From the NCBI GenBank assembly GCA_964623885.1, contig CAZUVM010000227.1, positions 1 through 64,000 of the forward strand: 64,000 nt of DNA, given 5' to 3'. The DNA is from CAZUVM01 sp964623885. GTDB taxonomy: Bacteria > Verrucomicrobiota > Verrucomicrobiia > Limisphaerales > UBA8199. Position numbers and translations under genes: made by a program. The notes beneath the pieces are model-generated. The model had not been told where the DNA came from. It saw only the letters and a list, made by a program, of their open reading frames with translations, and ran no database searches. Below are positions 1-9,300 of this stretch, piece by piece (the first letter of the stretch is position 1; every line of letters begins with the position of its first letter).

Positions 1-34
1 CCCAAACCGTCCACCCCTAACAATCCGGCCTCGC

Positions 35-1414
35 GTGTCGAACCCTCGCCCGATTCTCCTGTCGGCCGCCTTCTGCCTTGCCATCTCCTGCAGCCAGGCA
101 CAGGAATCCTCTGCCAACGCTCCCGCCAAGGATGCCGAACAGCTCTGGAATTTCCACGCACAGAACACCGACATTGTCCAATACCACCCGGGCATCAACT
201 CTCCCTACTCAGGTCCCAACAGCCTCAGCAGCGCCAGCGAGGTCAAAGAGACCGTCTCCATCGACCTCATCTTCGGCCTCCGCCTGTGGTCCGGCGCCGA
301 GCTCCACGTGGACGGCTTGATGTGGCAGGGCTTCGGCTTCTCCGACGCCCACGGCATTGACGGATTCCCCAACGGTGAAGCCTTCCGGCTTGGCACGGAT
401 GTCCCCAACGGCTCCATCACCCGCCTTTTCATCCGCCAGACCATCGGTCTAGGTGGCGAACAGGAGTCTGTCCAGGACGACCAATTCCAGCTCGCCGGCA
501 AGCGTGACATCTCCCGCATCACCCTCACCGTCGGCCGCCTCAGCGCCAAAGACATTTTCGACAACAACACCTACGCCAACGATTCCCGCTCCCAATTCAT
601 GAGCTGGGCCTTCATGGCCAATCAGGCCTGGGACTATCCGGGCGACAGCCTCGGCTACATCACCGGATTTGCCGCTGAGCTTAATCAGCCGAAATGGACC
701 CTCCGCTACGGCTTCTTCCAAATGCCCAGCGACGCAAACGGGCTCTCGTGGGAAGACAAGTTCCTTAAATGGCCCTACGACAGCTCAGCCGGTAGCGGCC
801 CGTTTCTGCTGGCTTGGGGAATGGTCACCGAGTTCGAGCGCCGATACTACCTCAACAACCATCCCGGCGTCGTCCGGCTGCTCGCCTTCGTCAACCGCGC
901 CAACATGGGCAGCTATCAGGCCGCCGTGGACAGCCCTATCCGCCCCGCCGACATCGTCGCCACCAGGGACGGCGACTACCGCTACAAATACGGCTTCGGC
1001 CTCAACCTCGAGCAGGAGCTCACGAAAAATATCGGCGTATTCTCCCGCCTTGGCTGGAGCGACGGCAATAACGAAGCCTGGGTCTTCAGCGACGTGGACC
1101 GCACCGCCACCCTTGGCCTCAGCGTCAAAGGCGAACCCTGGCATCGGCCCAATGACACCATCGGCCTGGCTGGCGCCCTCAACGGCATCTCCAAAGTTCA
1201 CCAGGATTTCTTCGCCGCCGGCGGCCTCGGCATCCTGGCCGGCGACGGCGCCCTCACCTACGGCTGGGAGCAAATCCTTGAAACCTACTACGACTTCCAG
1301 GTCTGGAAGACCATGCACGTCACGCTCGACTACCAATTCGTAAACCACCCCGCCTTCAACCGCGATCGTGGCCCCGTCTCCGTTTTCGGCGCCCGCCTCC
1401 ACTGGACCTTCTGA
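35..1414 (+). CDS. OprB/OprO-like outer-membrane porin
   Basis: Predicted outer-membrane beta-barrel of 459 residues, probably a substrate-selective porin of the carbohydrate porin (OprB) type. The N-terminus has a signal peptide (hydrophobic stretch about residues 7-22, then SQAQES). The rest consists of alternating amphipathic strands rich in aromatic and Gly residues, and it ends in Trp-Thr-Phe, the terminal aromatic typical of barrel proteins. The listed start is GTG. The frame stays open to the left window edge, so an upstream start cannot be excluded. The OprB assignment rests on overall composition and the fit of length; the substrate is unknown. Confidence 0.7.
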   Translation: MSNPRPILLSAAFCLAISCSQAQESSANAPAKDAEQLWNFHAQNTDIVQYHPGINSPYSGPNSLSSASEVKETVSIDLIFGLRLWSGAELHVDGLMWQGFGFSDAHGIDGFPNGEAFRLGTDVPNGSITRLFIRQTIGLGGEQESVQDDQFQLAGKRDISRITLTVGRLSAKDIFDNNTYANDSRSQFMSWAFMANQAWDYPGDSLGYITGFAAELNQPKWTLRYGFFQMPSDANGLSWEDKFLKWPYDSSAGSGPFLLAWGMVTEFERRYYLNNHPGVVRLLAFVNRANMGSYQAAVDSPIRPADIVATRDGDYRYKYGFGLNLEQELTKNIGVFSRLGWSDGNNEAWVFSDVDRTATLGLSVKGEPWHRPNDTIGLAGALNGISKVHQDFFAAGGLGILAGDGALTYGWEQILETYYDFQVWKTMHVTLDYQFVNHPAFNRDRGPVSVFGARLHWTF

Positions 1415-1543
1415 CTGCCAAGCCTGAACTCGCATCCACTGATTACCTAGTCAGCGGCGTTGTCTCCGGCAAATCCTCCTCTCGAACGTCATCCCATACA
1501 TTGCGCCGCGCCGCCCCAGGTGCTACTCGTAAACGCAAAACCG

Positions 1544-1768
1544 ATGAGCCCGCTAACGATTTTTGGCTTATTCGCTGTCACAGCGATGCTGGTCTGCTAT
1601 GCGCTGGAGGACCGCAGCCGCTGGTTCGTGCTTGGATTCGCCCTGGCATGTGCCCTCGGTTCAATCTACGGATTCCTCCAGGGTGCTTGGCCATTCGGCC
1701 TCGTGGAAGCTATTTGGTCCGTTGTCGCTGCGCGCCGCTGGTGGTTACGCGGCTTGCGCACATCCTAG
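1544..1768 (+). CDS. Small conserved membrane protein
   Basis: Protein of 74 residues with two or three hydrophobic segments and the conserved-looking stretches YALEDRS and GFLQGAWPFGLVEAIW. I recognise this pattern as a small uncharacterised membrane protein found in many Gram-negative genomes; its function is not known. An in-frame ATG 84 bases upstream exists (1460), but the intervening residues are Pro/His-rich and unlike the family, so the internal ATG at 1544 was chosen. It ends just before a promoter-like repeat that points towards it from the opposite strand. Confidence 0.7.
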   Translation: MSPLTIFGLFAVTAMLVCYALEDRSRWFVLGFALACALGSIYGFLQGAWPFGLVEAIWSVVAARRWWLRGLRTS

Positions 1769-1783
1769 TTGCTAGCCGCGGAC

Positions 1784-1828
1784 TTAATAAAACCCCAGTC
1801 CGAACGCGTTAAGATTTCGTTACCCAAC
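1784..1828 (-). promoter_or_regulatory. Promoter-like repeat, copy 1 (twin TTAACG)
   Basis: Read on the minus strand this holds two TTAACG-like hexamers 11 bp apart around a central AAAT (here GTAACG then CTTAACG), followed 17 bp later by TATTAA. The same 44-bp block recurs at 2871-2914 with the same internal spacing. The 7-4-7 layout resembles a PhoB box, and the downstream TTAACG plus TATTAA resemble -35 and -10 boxes. No minus-strand gene lies downstream of this copy, so its target is unclear: an antisense RNA or a relic. Confidence 0.4.
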
Positions 1829-1872
1829 CCGCACGCCACACCGCGCCTGAGCCCCTGCGGCATGGGCGCACC

Positions 1873-2241
1873 TCAATGTGCTGCATGCAGGAAAGCGAAT
1901 AACATCAATGCCAGCCAGACCAGGCTCGCGCAGCCGATGAGACGCAGAATGTCACGCAGCGCTTTGCTCTGCAGCCGCTTCGCCCGTAATCCCTCCCCAT
2001 CGGCAATCCAGGTAACATGCCTCGACCACTCGGAGTCCGCGTCAGCACACCACTGGTACACCTCCGGGATAAACCCCTCTGCCGCCAGATATTGGATGAA
2101 GAATGCCCTCTGCCGCGGTGATACGTCGCCCCGCACGGCTCTAATCACAACCGACCCATCCCGGTTCTCCACCAAAACCCGATTCTCAGCACGGGCAATG
2201 GTAAGTTCCACCTGCTCAGGGTAGGCCGTTTCGACGCGCAT
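1873..2241 (-). CDS. Hypothetical membrane-anchored protein
   Basis: A 122-residue protein I do not recognise. The first 95 residues are soluble and mixed alpha/beta in appearance. One hydrophobic segment at the extreme C-terminus (about residues 98-118) suggests a tail anchor in the inner membrane. It starts at ATG 6 bp after the stop of the universal stress protein gene on the same strand, so the two are probably co-transcribed from the promoter-like repeat upstream of that gene. No catalytic motif is visible. Confidence 0.6.
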   Translation of the reverse strand: MRVETAYPEQVELTIARAENRVLVENRDGSVVIRAVRGDVSPRQRAFFIQYLAAEGFIPEVYQWCADADSEWSRHVTWIADGEGLRAKRLQSKALRDILRLIGCASLVWLALMLFAFLHAAH

Positions 2242-2247
2242 TGCCCA

Positions 2248-2838
2248 TCACCCCTTAGGGCAGGCGCATCCCCCAGTGAGCATGCCAGCCTCAACCACTA
2301 TTACCGGGCACGCAGCGCACCTCGCCACCCGCTCCGCCGTATGCCTCGCGAACAGATTCCACCTGCTTCGCACCGGCTTCTTCGCCAGCACCAGCAGATC
2401 ATATCCCTTGCTCTTCTCCACAATCACCTCGGCCGGCAGGCCCTCCTCGACCTCGCCTCGAGCCTCCACCCGTCCATCCAGCCACGATGCCAGCCGCGCC
2501 ATTTCTACCCTGGCAGTCTCCCACAGCCCTCTGATCACCTCTCCAGCGGGCCCCCATGCCGGCCCCACGTTTACGTCTATCACATGTAGCACGGTCAGCC
2601 ACGCCCGGCACCTCTCCGCCAGCGCTGCCGCCTGCTCTACCGCCTTTGTCGAACCTGCCGAAAAATCAGTCGCCACGAGGATACGCCTCAACCCGCCCCC
2701 GGGCTCGGCAGCCAGTGCACCGATCTCCCCGGTCCGGCCGCCGCTCGCACCTGGGGCGCAGCGCAGCGCTTGCACATGCTCGAACCCCGGCTCGTGGTCT
2801 AACCATCGCGGTCCGGGCACCGTCGCTACGTTATTCAT
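2248..2838 (-). CDS. Universal stress protein (UspA family)
   Basis: A single UspA-like domain covers about residues 50-188, with the opening beta-strand ILVATDFS, the internal LTVLHVIDV and the closing CPVIVVE strand. About 50 residues of extra, low-complexity sequence precede the domain. The ATP-binding signature of UspFG-type proteins (G-2x-G-9x-G-S/T) is not present: the corresponding segment reads AKKPVRSRW and lacks the glycines, so the protein probably does not bind ATP in the MJ0577 manner. The promoter-like block lies 32 bp upstream of the ATG. The family role is in stress survival; the specific trigger is unknown. Confidence 0.85.
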   Translation of the reverse strand: MNNVATVPGPRWLDHEPGFEHVQALRCAPGASGGRTGEIGALAAEPGGGLRRILVATDFSAGSTKAVEQAAALAERCRAWLTVLHVIDVNVGPAWGPAGEVIRGLWETARVEMARLASWLDGRVEARGEVEEGLPAEVIVEKSKGYDLLVLAKKPVRSRWNLFARHTAERVARCAACPVIVVEAGMLTGGCACPKG

Positions 2839-2869
2839 GCCCCAACCTCGCCTCCGGTGTCCCGGCAGA

Positions 2870-2914
2870 CTAATAAAACCGGGGTCTCAAAGCGTTAAGA
2901 TTTCGTTAACCAAC
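2870..2914 (-). promoter_or_regulatory. Promoter-like repeat, copy 2, upstream of the USP gene
   Basis: The minus strand reads GTTAACGAAATCTTAACG, then 17 bp, then TATTAG, 32 bp before the ATG of the universal stress protein gene. Two TTAACG units spaced by 11 bp with a central AAAT match the architecture of PhoB/PhoP boxes (7-bp repeats, 4-bp spacer). The downstream unit sits where a -35 would be. Its near-identical twin is at 1785-1828. Regulation by phosphate is an inference from architecture only. Confidence 0.5.
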
Positions 2915-2994
2915 TCCATCGCTTCCGTCGCCCTCGGCAGCCCCCACAACCCGCCCTTGACGCCCCTAGACTTCGCGCCTTGTTAAGCCTTCCG

Positions 2995-3183
2995 ATGGCT
3001 CGAATCCTCGTTATCGCGGGCGACCAGGGTACTCGACTCCTCGCCCGCTCCATTCTTCAGGCCGCAGGCCGCGAGGTTAACCTCGATGGTCGCGATTCGC
3101 TGCTCACCGGACCCACGCAAGCGCTGGTTGGCTGGTTTATTGGGGAGGACACAACCCAGCACCCAGTCCGTTCGTCCTTTTGA
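2995..3183 (+). pseudogene. Degenerate response-regulator receiver fragment
   Basis: The first ~35 residues (MARILVIAGDQGTRLLARS and following) match the beginning of a CheY-like receiver domain: beta-1, an acidic pocket and alpha-1. The acidic pair is reduced to AGD, and homology stops before beta-2. The open frame then ends within about 25 unrelated residues. No phosphoacceptor Asp is present. It is either a remnant of a response regulator or a chance resemblance; it is unlikely to be functional. Confidence 0.35.
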
Positions 3184-3224
3184 AGAACCTGAACGCGCAC
3201 GTTTTGTGCGCGCCCAGGGTTATT

Positions 3225-3698
3225 TCACCAGATCCTGGTTCGTTCTCCGAAGATGACCCGTAGCATTCGTCTCGCATCATGGAAGTCGTCCTTGATGAGT
3301 TGCGCCACAGCTGTGCAACTCGGCGTCGATTTGACGAACTGTGCAAAGAAATATGGGTCGAGGTTTTCTGGTGCAGTCGCGCCAGTCAGCGGGGCTTCGA
3401 CAACTTGGCCAGTAGTGGAATTTTCAAAACGGCAATGGAGCCCATGCACGTCAGCGGCCCATTCCGGCGGGAGGTTTTCGGACGCCAGTTGCACTACCAG
3501 GGACGAACAGGTCTCTACGTAAGTGTCAGCCGCTTGCCGGATCTCCTGCTCGTGCTTGCGCACCGCCTCGGCGTCAATGACAGGCATAATCGTCAGCCAA
3601 TCGGCTTTGGAATCGCCACCACTTTCAAATACAGAGCATTCTGGCAGGGCAGCCGCGAGTTTGGATATAAGCGCTGGTTTGAGGAGGCCCTCGGTCAT
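3225..3698 (-). CDS. Unknown protein abutting truncated cysteine synthase
   Basis: Encodes 157 residues beginning MTEGLLKPALISK. I do not recognise the family with confidence. The N-terminal half is helical and acidic. The C-terminal half has a beta-rich piece (VHGLHCRFENSTTG) then a helical end, the kind of layout seen in small DUF or immunity-type proteins. Its ATG lies inside the reading frame of the truncated cysteine synthase at the exact point where that gene loses homology to its family, so the two were probably joined by a deletion or insertion. GGGAG lies 12 bases upstream of the ATG. Confidence 0.5.
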   Translation of the reverse strand: MTEGLLKPALISKLAAALPECSVFESGGDSKADWLTIMPVIDAEAVRKHEQEIRQAADTYVETCSSLVVQLASENLPPEWAADVHGLHCRFENSTTGQVVEAPLTGATAPENLDPYFFAQFVKSTPSCTAVAQLIKDDFHDARRMLRVIFGERTRIW

Positions 3699-4461
3699 CC
3701 ACGTGCTCCCGATTGAAGAAGTGCAGATCGGGCATCCCATAGCCCCCGTCCTGGATTTTGTGATTGGGACGCGTCACTGGCTCACCGGCCAAAACGGCAG
3801 CCCCCGCGGGCTCAACCACAAAGCATTGAATTGCGGGATTATGCGCCTTGAACGCGGCGGCACACCCGGCGAACGAACCCGCAGTACCGGCAAAATCGCA
3901 GAAAGCATCGATCTCGGTCTGGGTCAGGATCTCCGGCCCGGTGTGCTCGTAGTGGGCGCGAAAGTTGCCCAACAACACAAATTGGTCGGCCCGAAACGCA
4001 CCTCGCTCGCGGACCATCCGCCGCGTTTCCTGTTCGACCCGCTCGAGGTCACCGCCGGAGACCTGGCCCGGGATCGATCCGGGTAATTGGTCCACGAGCA
4101 CCACCTCCCCGCCCAGCGCCCGCATCATCCGTGCCCGCTCGACGGAGTTGCCCTTCGACATGACTGCAACAAACGGATACCCTTTCACGGCGCACACAAT
4201 AGCCAGGCCCGTTCCGGTGTTGCCGCTGGTCAGTTCAACCACCGTCTGCCCTGGCTTCAACTCCCCGCCGGCTTCGGCCTCCTCGATCATCTGCCGGGCG
4301 ATGCGGTCCTTCTTCGATAGGCCTGGGTTGAGGTGTTCCAATTTTGCCACAATCCGCCCGGACAGTCCGCGAGTGAGACGCGATAATTCAACCAAAGGAG
4401 TCTGGCCAATCGCTTCGACCACTGAAGGCAGCAACCTGCTTTCTCGGGAGGCAGCAGTCAT
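3625..4461 (-). pseudogene. Cysteine synthase, 3'-truncated
   Basis: PLP-dependent fold-type II enzyme that normally condenses O-acetylserine with sulfide. Seen: the GQTPLVEL N-terminus, the PLP-lysine region LSKKDR, the TSGNTGTGLA phosphate/substrate loop and the GTAGSFAG loop. Homology stops at GMPDLHFFNREHVDD. The last ~35 residues (RGPPQTSAYIQ and on) are an out-of-family reading of the neighbouring gene, and the usual C-terminal 50-70 residues, including the SSGA cofactor-ring region, are missing. The start at 4461 is preceded by AGAGGG; an upstream in-frame ATG at 4521 is less likely. Probably inactive unless another gene copy exists. Confidence 0.75.
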
Positions 4462-4547
4462 TTCTATCCCTCTGATGATGGGGGCAAGATGGCATAACGA
4501 CAAGCAATCCGCAGCGGGCACCGTGAAGAAAGCGGCCTGGTGGGTGT

Positions 4548-6089
4548 CTAACTGGAGAATGAATCCTTACTATAACTTGTCGCCGCTGTGTTTAGCCGCC
4601 GCTTCCATTTAGCCGCAAGAACAACGATCCCTGCCCCAAAAACTAGCGAGACGAATGGCATGCCGAGAAACGACTTGGCTCCAATCATGCCAATCACAAT
4701 CCCAAGGAGCATCGCAACGAAAACCCAGGGGGTAATCGCACCAATTGCCCAAAGCCCACGCCGCCAGATCCAGTCCTCCGCGCCGTCCATCCGCCTGAGC
4801 ACCATAGCGAGCAGCCAACCAAGGACACACCACATCCCGCACAACAGCCCTGCCGGTAGAGGAAGCCCGTGCTCAACCAGTCCCGGCAACACAAAACCAA
4901 CGAGCACGAACCCGGCAGTAAAAGCCAGCCCGGTCAGCCATGGTCGACGGACCCGCGCCGATGCAAGCGAATCTTTTTTTTGCTTCAACGCTACGCCGAT
5001 CAAAATCAATACGACTAAGACGCACCCGATCGTCAATGCCCAGTTTGGTCGAAATGGATACACAATCCGCGCGGGCAGAATTCCTGGAAACGCCGCTTCC
5101 AGCAGTGCCCGGTTGAAACCAACTAATTTGTCCCCATGCGGTAACCCTCTAGTACGGGTTACTTTGGTAGGGACTCTTTTGGCAGCGCCGCCGTCCCCGG
5201 CGTCCCTCTTGTCTTCAATAATTGGCGCGCTGACTTCGGCCTGAGTTTGTACCAACCTCTGCACCGGATCAGGCAACCTCATCCCGGCAAATCGCGCCGG
5301 TGAATACAGATCGGCTCGCGGCAGCAGTCGATTGAGTTCCTCCTGCAACGCGTGCCTCAATTCCGGTGAATCAGTTTCTCCGGCGACCGCTTTATGAACT
5401 AGTGCGCGATTCTTCGTCGTCAGTTGCTCCGCCATGAATCGTTCCAGAGCATTTGAAGGGGCGTCAAGTCGCCGTGCCAGCTCTAAGGGCTGATGCATCT
5501 CAACGTAATGAAATTGGCGATTGTCAAAGGCCGCAAACCCCAACAACACGACCAGCGCAAAGGATGAGCTGGTTACGATCCAGCCGCGCCGTCGCAGCCA
5601 CGGCAGCTCCGCCCGGCTTCGAAATAGGGCCTCCGTGATGAAGATCGGTGCCGCGATCGAGATCGCCATATGATAAAACGTCAGGCCAAAAGCCCAAACC
5701 CAGTTCACTCCCATCGCTCGCCCATAGATGCTCAGATAACCCGTATCCGTCCAGTGAGGGTTGAAAAAACTCTTGCACATCAGACCTTCCTCCACGATGC
5801 CATAAGCTGCGCCCAACAGTAGCAGTCCCGCCGCGTTCAATCGCTTGCAGACAACGATTTCCCGCACTAAAAGCGCACCGCAACCATATAACCCCATCAG
5901 GATCATGAGGAACACGGGATTGAAAAACTGCAGCGGCGGCGATGATCCCGATAGCAACTCGCCAATGGCTGGCGAAAGAACCAGCAGCGTCAACACTGGT
6001 TTCCAACTGCCTTTCTCGGCGGCAGCCACCGCGCTCGGAGTCGATCCTTCCTGCATCCCGGTTTGCTCGTTCTCTATCGATCCTCTCAT
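4548..6089 (-). CDS. Multi-pass membrane protein with CPBP-like EEG motif
   Basis: A 513-residue protein with about five N-terminal and five C-terminal membrane segments separated by a soluble insert at about residues 195-335. The segment YGIVEEGLMCKSFFNPHW has the Glu-Glu-Gly plus downstream aromatic pattern seen in CPBP (type II CAAX-like) membrane proteins, and YGCGALLVREI precedes it. The rest of the CPBP signature (FxxxR and two His) is not obvious, so protease activity is uncertain. The gene is monocistronic and divergent from the large secreted protein at 6365. The substrate is unknown. Confidence 0.55.
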   Translation of the reverse strand: MRGSIENEQTGMQEGSTPSAVAAAEKGSWKPVLTLLVLSPAIGELLSGSSPPLQFFNPVFLMILMGLYGCGALLVREIVVCKRLNAAGLLLLGAAYGIVEEGLMCKSFFNPHWTDTGYLSIYGRAMGVNWVWAFGLTFYHMAISIAAPIFITEALFRSRAELPWLRRRGWIVTSSSFALVVLLGFAAFDNRQFHYVEMHQPLELARRLDAPSNALERFMAEQLTTKNRALVHKAVAGETDSPELRHALQEELNRLLPRADLYSPARFAGMRLPDPVQRLVQTQAEVSAPIIEDKRDAGDGGAAKRVPTKVTRTRGLPHGDKLVGFNRALLEAAFPGILPARIVYPFRPNWALTIGCVLVVLILIGVALKQKKDSLASARVRRPWLTGLAFTAGFVLVGFVLPGLVEHGLPLPAGLLCGMWCVLGWLLAMVLRRMDGAEDWIWRRGLWAIGAITPWVFVAMLLGIVIGMIGAKSFLGMPFVSLVFGAGIVVLAAKWKRRLNTAATSYSKDSFSS

Positions 6090-6364
6090 CTCTTTAAGTA
6101 ATACCCGGAAGCGGCCTCATTGGTTACAATTTTCTTATCCGCCCGCGGCAGTTTGTCGGAGAGCGGACTTCAGTCCCCAGCCGCTCGCGAGAGTCGCCAA
6201 CCGCGAACTGTCCCGGCCCGCTCCACGAACTCCCTTGAGAAGCCCGGAACGTCCACCTGGCAGCTTCGGCTGGACATGGTCCCGAATACAAACCACATCG
6301 TTTGGCACAAGACTTTTTGATTTCTTTGTTCATGGCATCTGATATGGTGCCTGCGAGTTAACCT

Positions 6365-9300
6365 ATGATATCCCAAACACGCGGCCGGGCCTTCGGGCCG
6401 GGGTTCCGCTCGCAATCGCTTCTTTTGGCTACCATACTGACTTTGCTGCTGATCGGCGACCGTCTCGTTTTTGCCCAAGGCGGCGCATCGTCCTTTTCCA
6501 GTACCCCGAAAGACCGAACTTCTTATTCGCGTCCGGCTTTGGCCGAGGACTTTTCCGCTGCCAGAGGACAGGGTGCTGGTGGGGCGGGCCCATTGCTGCT
6601 GGTCGACGTCGTGGTCCAGAATACCGACCCGAACCTCAACGCGACGGACACATTTGGGGACGAGGAACCCAGCATCGCCATTAACCCCGCCAATGCCAAC
6701 GAGATCGTCATTCTAGCGTTCTCCGGCTTTTGGGGAGCCAATGCTCCGTGGTTTCACTCGACCAATGGTGGCGTGACCTGGTCCAAAGAGTTCACCATCC
6801 CGGCCCCGGTAGGCCTGGGTCTCGCCGGGCCGGAGGACCAGGCTCCGGATTACGGTCGGAACAACCAGCTCGCTGCCGTGTTCCTCGCCAGCGATACCAA
6901 CAACAACACCGATGTCTATTCCGGCATTACGACCGATCCCTCAAACCCGGCCGTATTCAATTGGCCTTTGGTCGGCGGCGTTGCGGTTCATGCCAACCTG
7001 GCGGGCATCGGTGCGTGCGATCAGCCCTGGCTGTTAGTTAATCCGGATCCAAATGTTCCGAGTCGCGACAATGTCTATGTCGCTTATGATGATTTTAGCG
7101 GCAGTCCCGACATGCGGGTCTCGGTCTCGCCGGGTGGCAATCCACCCTCCTTTACCACCGATCGGCTCGTTGGCTTTTCGGGCGGAGCCGTCAACCCTGG
7201 TCAGCGCCTGGCTAAAGACCCGCGTACGGGATATCTCTACAGCCTTTTCCAGCGCAATATCGCTGCCGGCGCCGGCGGCTCGAAAAACATCAATTTCATG
7301 CTCAACCGAACCACGGACGGCGGTCTGACTTGGGGCCTCAACGGCAATCCCACGGGCATCATCGTCGCCAATGCTGATAGTACGCAACCCACCCCGAAGT
7401 TCGGAACTGTTAATGCCTTGCTCGGCGGCGTGGACCACGCCGCTGTCGATCCTAATAATGGTGACGTCTATTACGTCTATGGCAATCGCGATCCTGGTAC
7501 TCGCAACAACCGGCTCTCCATTCGTCGCCTCACGAACAACTCTAGCGGCGGTTTGGATATCGGTCCCGAGGTCTTTGTCACCGATCAAGTCCAGGCAGCC
7601 TTGCCCTCCGTCGCGGTCAACACCGTTGGTGTCATCGGCGTGCTCTATGACACGTTCGACGGATTCTCCAGCAGCGGCTACCCGATGTTCTCTGCCCATT
7701 TCGCGACCAGCACCAACCAGGCTGCTTCCTTTAGCGATCTCGTGCTCTATAGTTTTCTCTCGGCGGCGACCAATAACCCCACCGATCCGCGACAACGTGT
7801 TTTTGGCGATTATCAGCAACTCAAAGCCATTGGGAAAACCTTCTATGGCGTCTTCACCGCCAATGGTCTCCAGTTGGGCCGGCCATTCGCTAACCATGAT
7901 CCTATTTTCTTTAAAATCACTCTTGATCTACCACCCGCTGTCACGCTCCAGCCCACCAATGAGACCGTGTTCCAGGGCGATACTGCTTTAATGGCGGTCG
8001 CGGCGGCGGGTTTGCCGCCTCTTTCCTATCAATGGCGATTCAATAATATCGCCATACCTGGAGCTACCAACCCTGTCTTGCTCTTGTCTAATGTGCAGCC
8101 CATCCAAGCCGGGTCATATGCCGCTGTTATCACCAACTCATCTGGCAGTGTTACCAGTTCGGTTGCCGTGCTGTCCGTCATCCCGGTTGTCCCTTTGCCC
8201 TTTGCCCTGAACGCCACCACCCTCACCTGGTCCACCGATGGTGACGCTATTTGGCACGGATTAACCAATATCTCGCACGATGGTGTGGCCGCCGGTCGCA
8301 GCGGCCCAATCTCCGATAATCAGAACTCCTTTCTAACCACAACTGTCACCGGCCCAGGGACGCTCTCGTTCTGGTGGAAAGTCTCTTCGCAAGCCGGCGC
8401 CGATTATCTGTCTTTTACGATCGTCGGCAATAATATCTCCAATTCCACCCAAATTTCCGGCGAAGTCGATTGGAACCAGCAGAGCTACCTCTTGCCGTCA
8501 GGCGTCCAAACTCTTCAATGGGCTTATAGCAAAGACGCAGCCCTGAGCGCTGGAAGTGATTCAGCTTGGGTGGACCAGGTCAATTTTGTTCCCGGATTTA
8601 CGCTGCCTTACATCCTCTCACAACCAGTCGCGCAAAGCACGACCATTGGCGTGGGAACAAGCTTCAGCGTCACTGCCGGGGGGACTCCCCCGCTCACGTA
8701 TCAATGGCGACACAACGGCCTCGCCATACCTGGCGCCTCTGGCACTTCATTCACCATCGCCAGTCCCGGCATTGCCGACAACGGCTCCTATTCTGTCCAG
8801 ATTGCCAATCCTTATGGTTTCACCAATAGCGCAGCCGCAGTTTTGACCGTCGATCCTCTGTTCGCAAGCGGCGATAACTCCCTTGGGCAAATCAATCTGC
8901 CGTTGCCCGCTGCGAACGTTATCAGTATCGCTGCCGGTGCGTGGCACAACCTCGCCTTGCGCAGCACCGGGACCATTCAGGCCTGGGGCGACAACTATAA
9001 CGGACAATGCGGAGTACCATCCAACCTCAATGGTGTGCTTGCTTTGGCTGGCGGTGGTTACCACTCCCTGGCTCTGAAACGTGATGGTACCCTGGTCTCC
9101 TGGGGCGATAACAGTTACGGACAAACAACCCTGCCGGTTGGCATCAACAATGTGACCGCCATTGCTTGCGGTACCTGGCACAGCCTCGCTCTGCGCGCCG
9201 ACGGCTCGGTCGTCGCCTGGGGCGACAATACTTCCGGCCAATGCGCCGTTCCCTCTGGACTGGCTAACGTCGTCGCTATCGCTGCGGGCGGAAGTCACAG

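Noticed and set aside
1769..2224. 151-codon plus-strand frame over the small hypothetical gene
   Set aside because: Low-complexity translation, and the minus-strand frame has a membrane tail and operon context with the stress protein gene.
7034..7897. 287-codon open frame opposite the large secreted protein gene
   Set aside because: Antisense shadow of a well-supported gene; its translation has no domain features.
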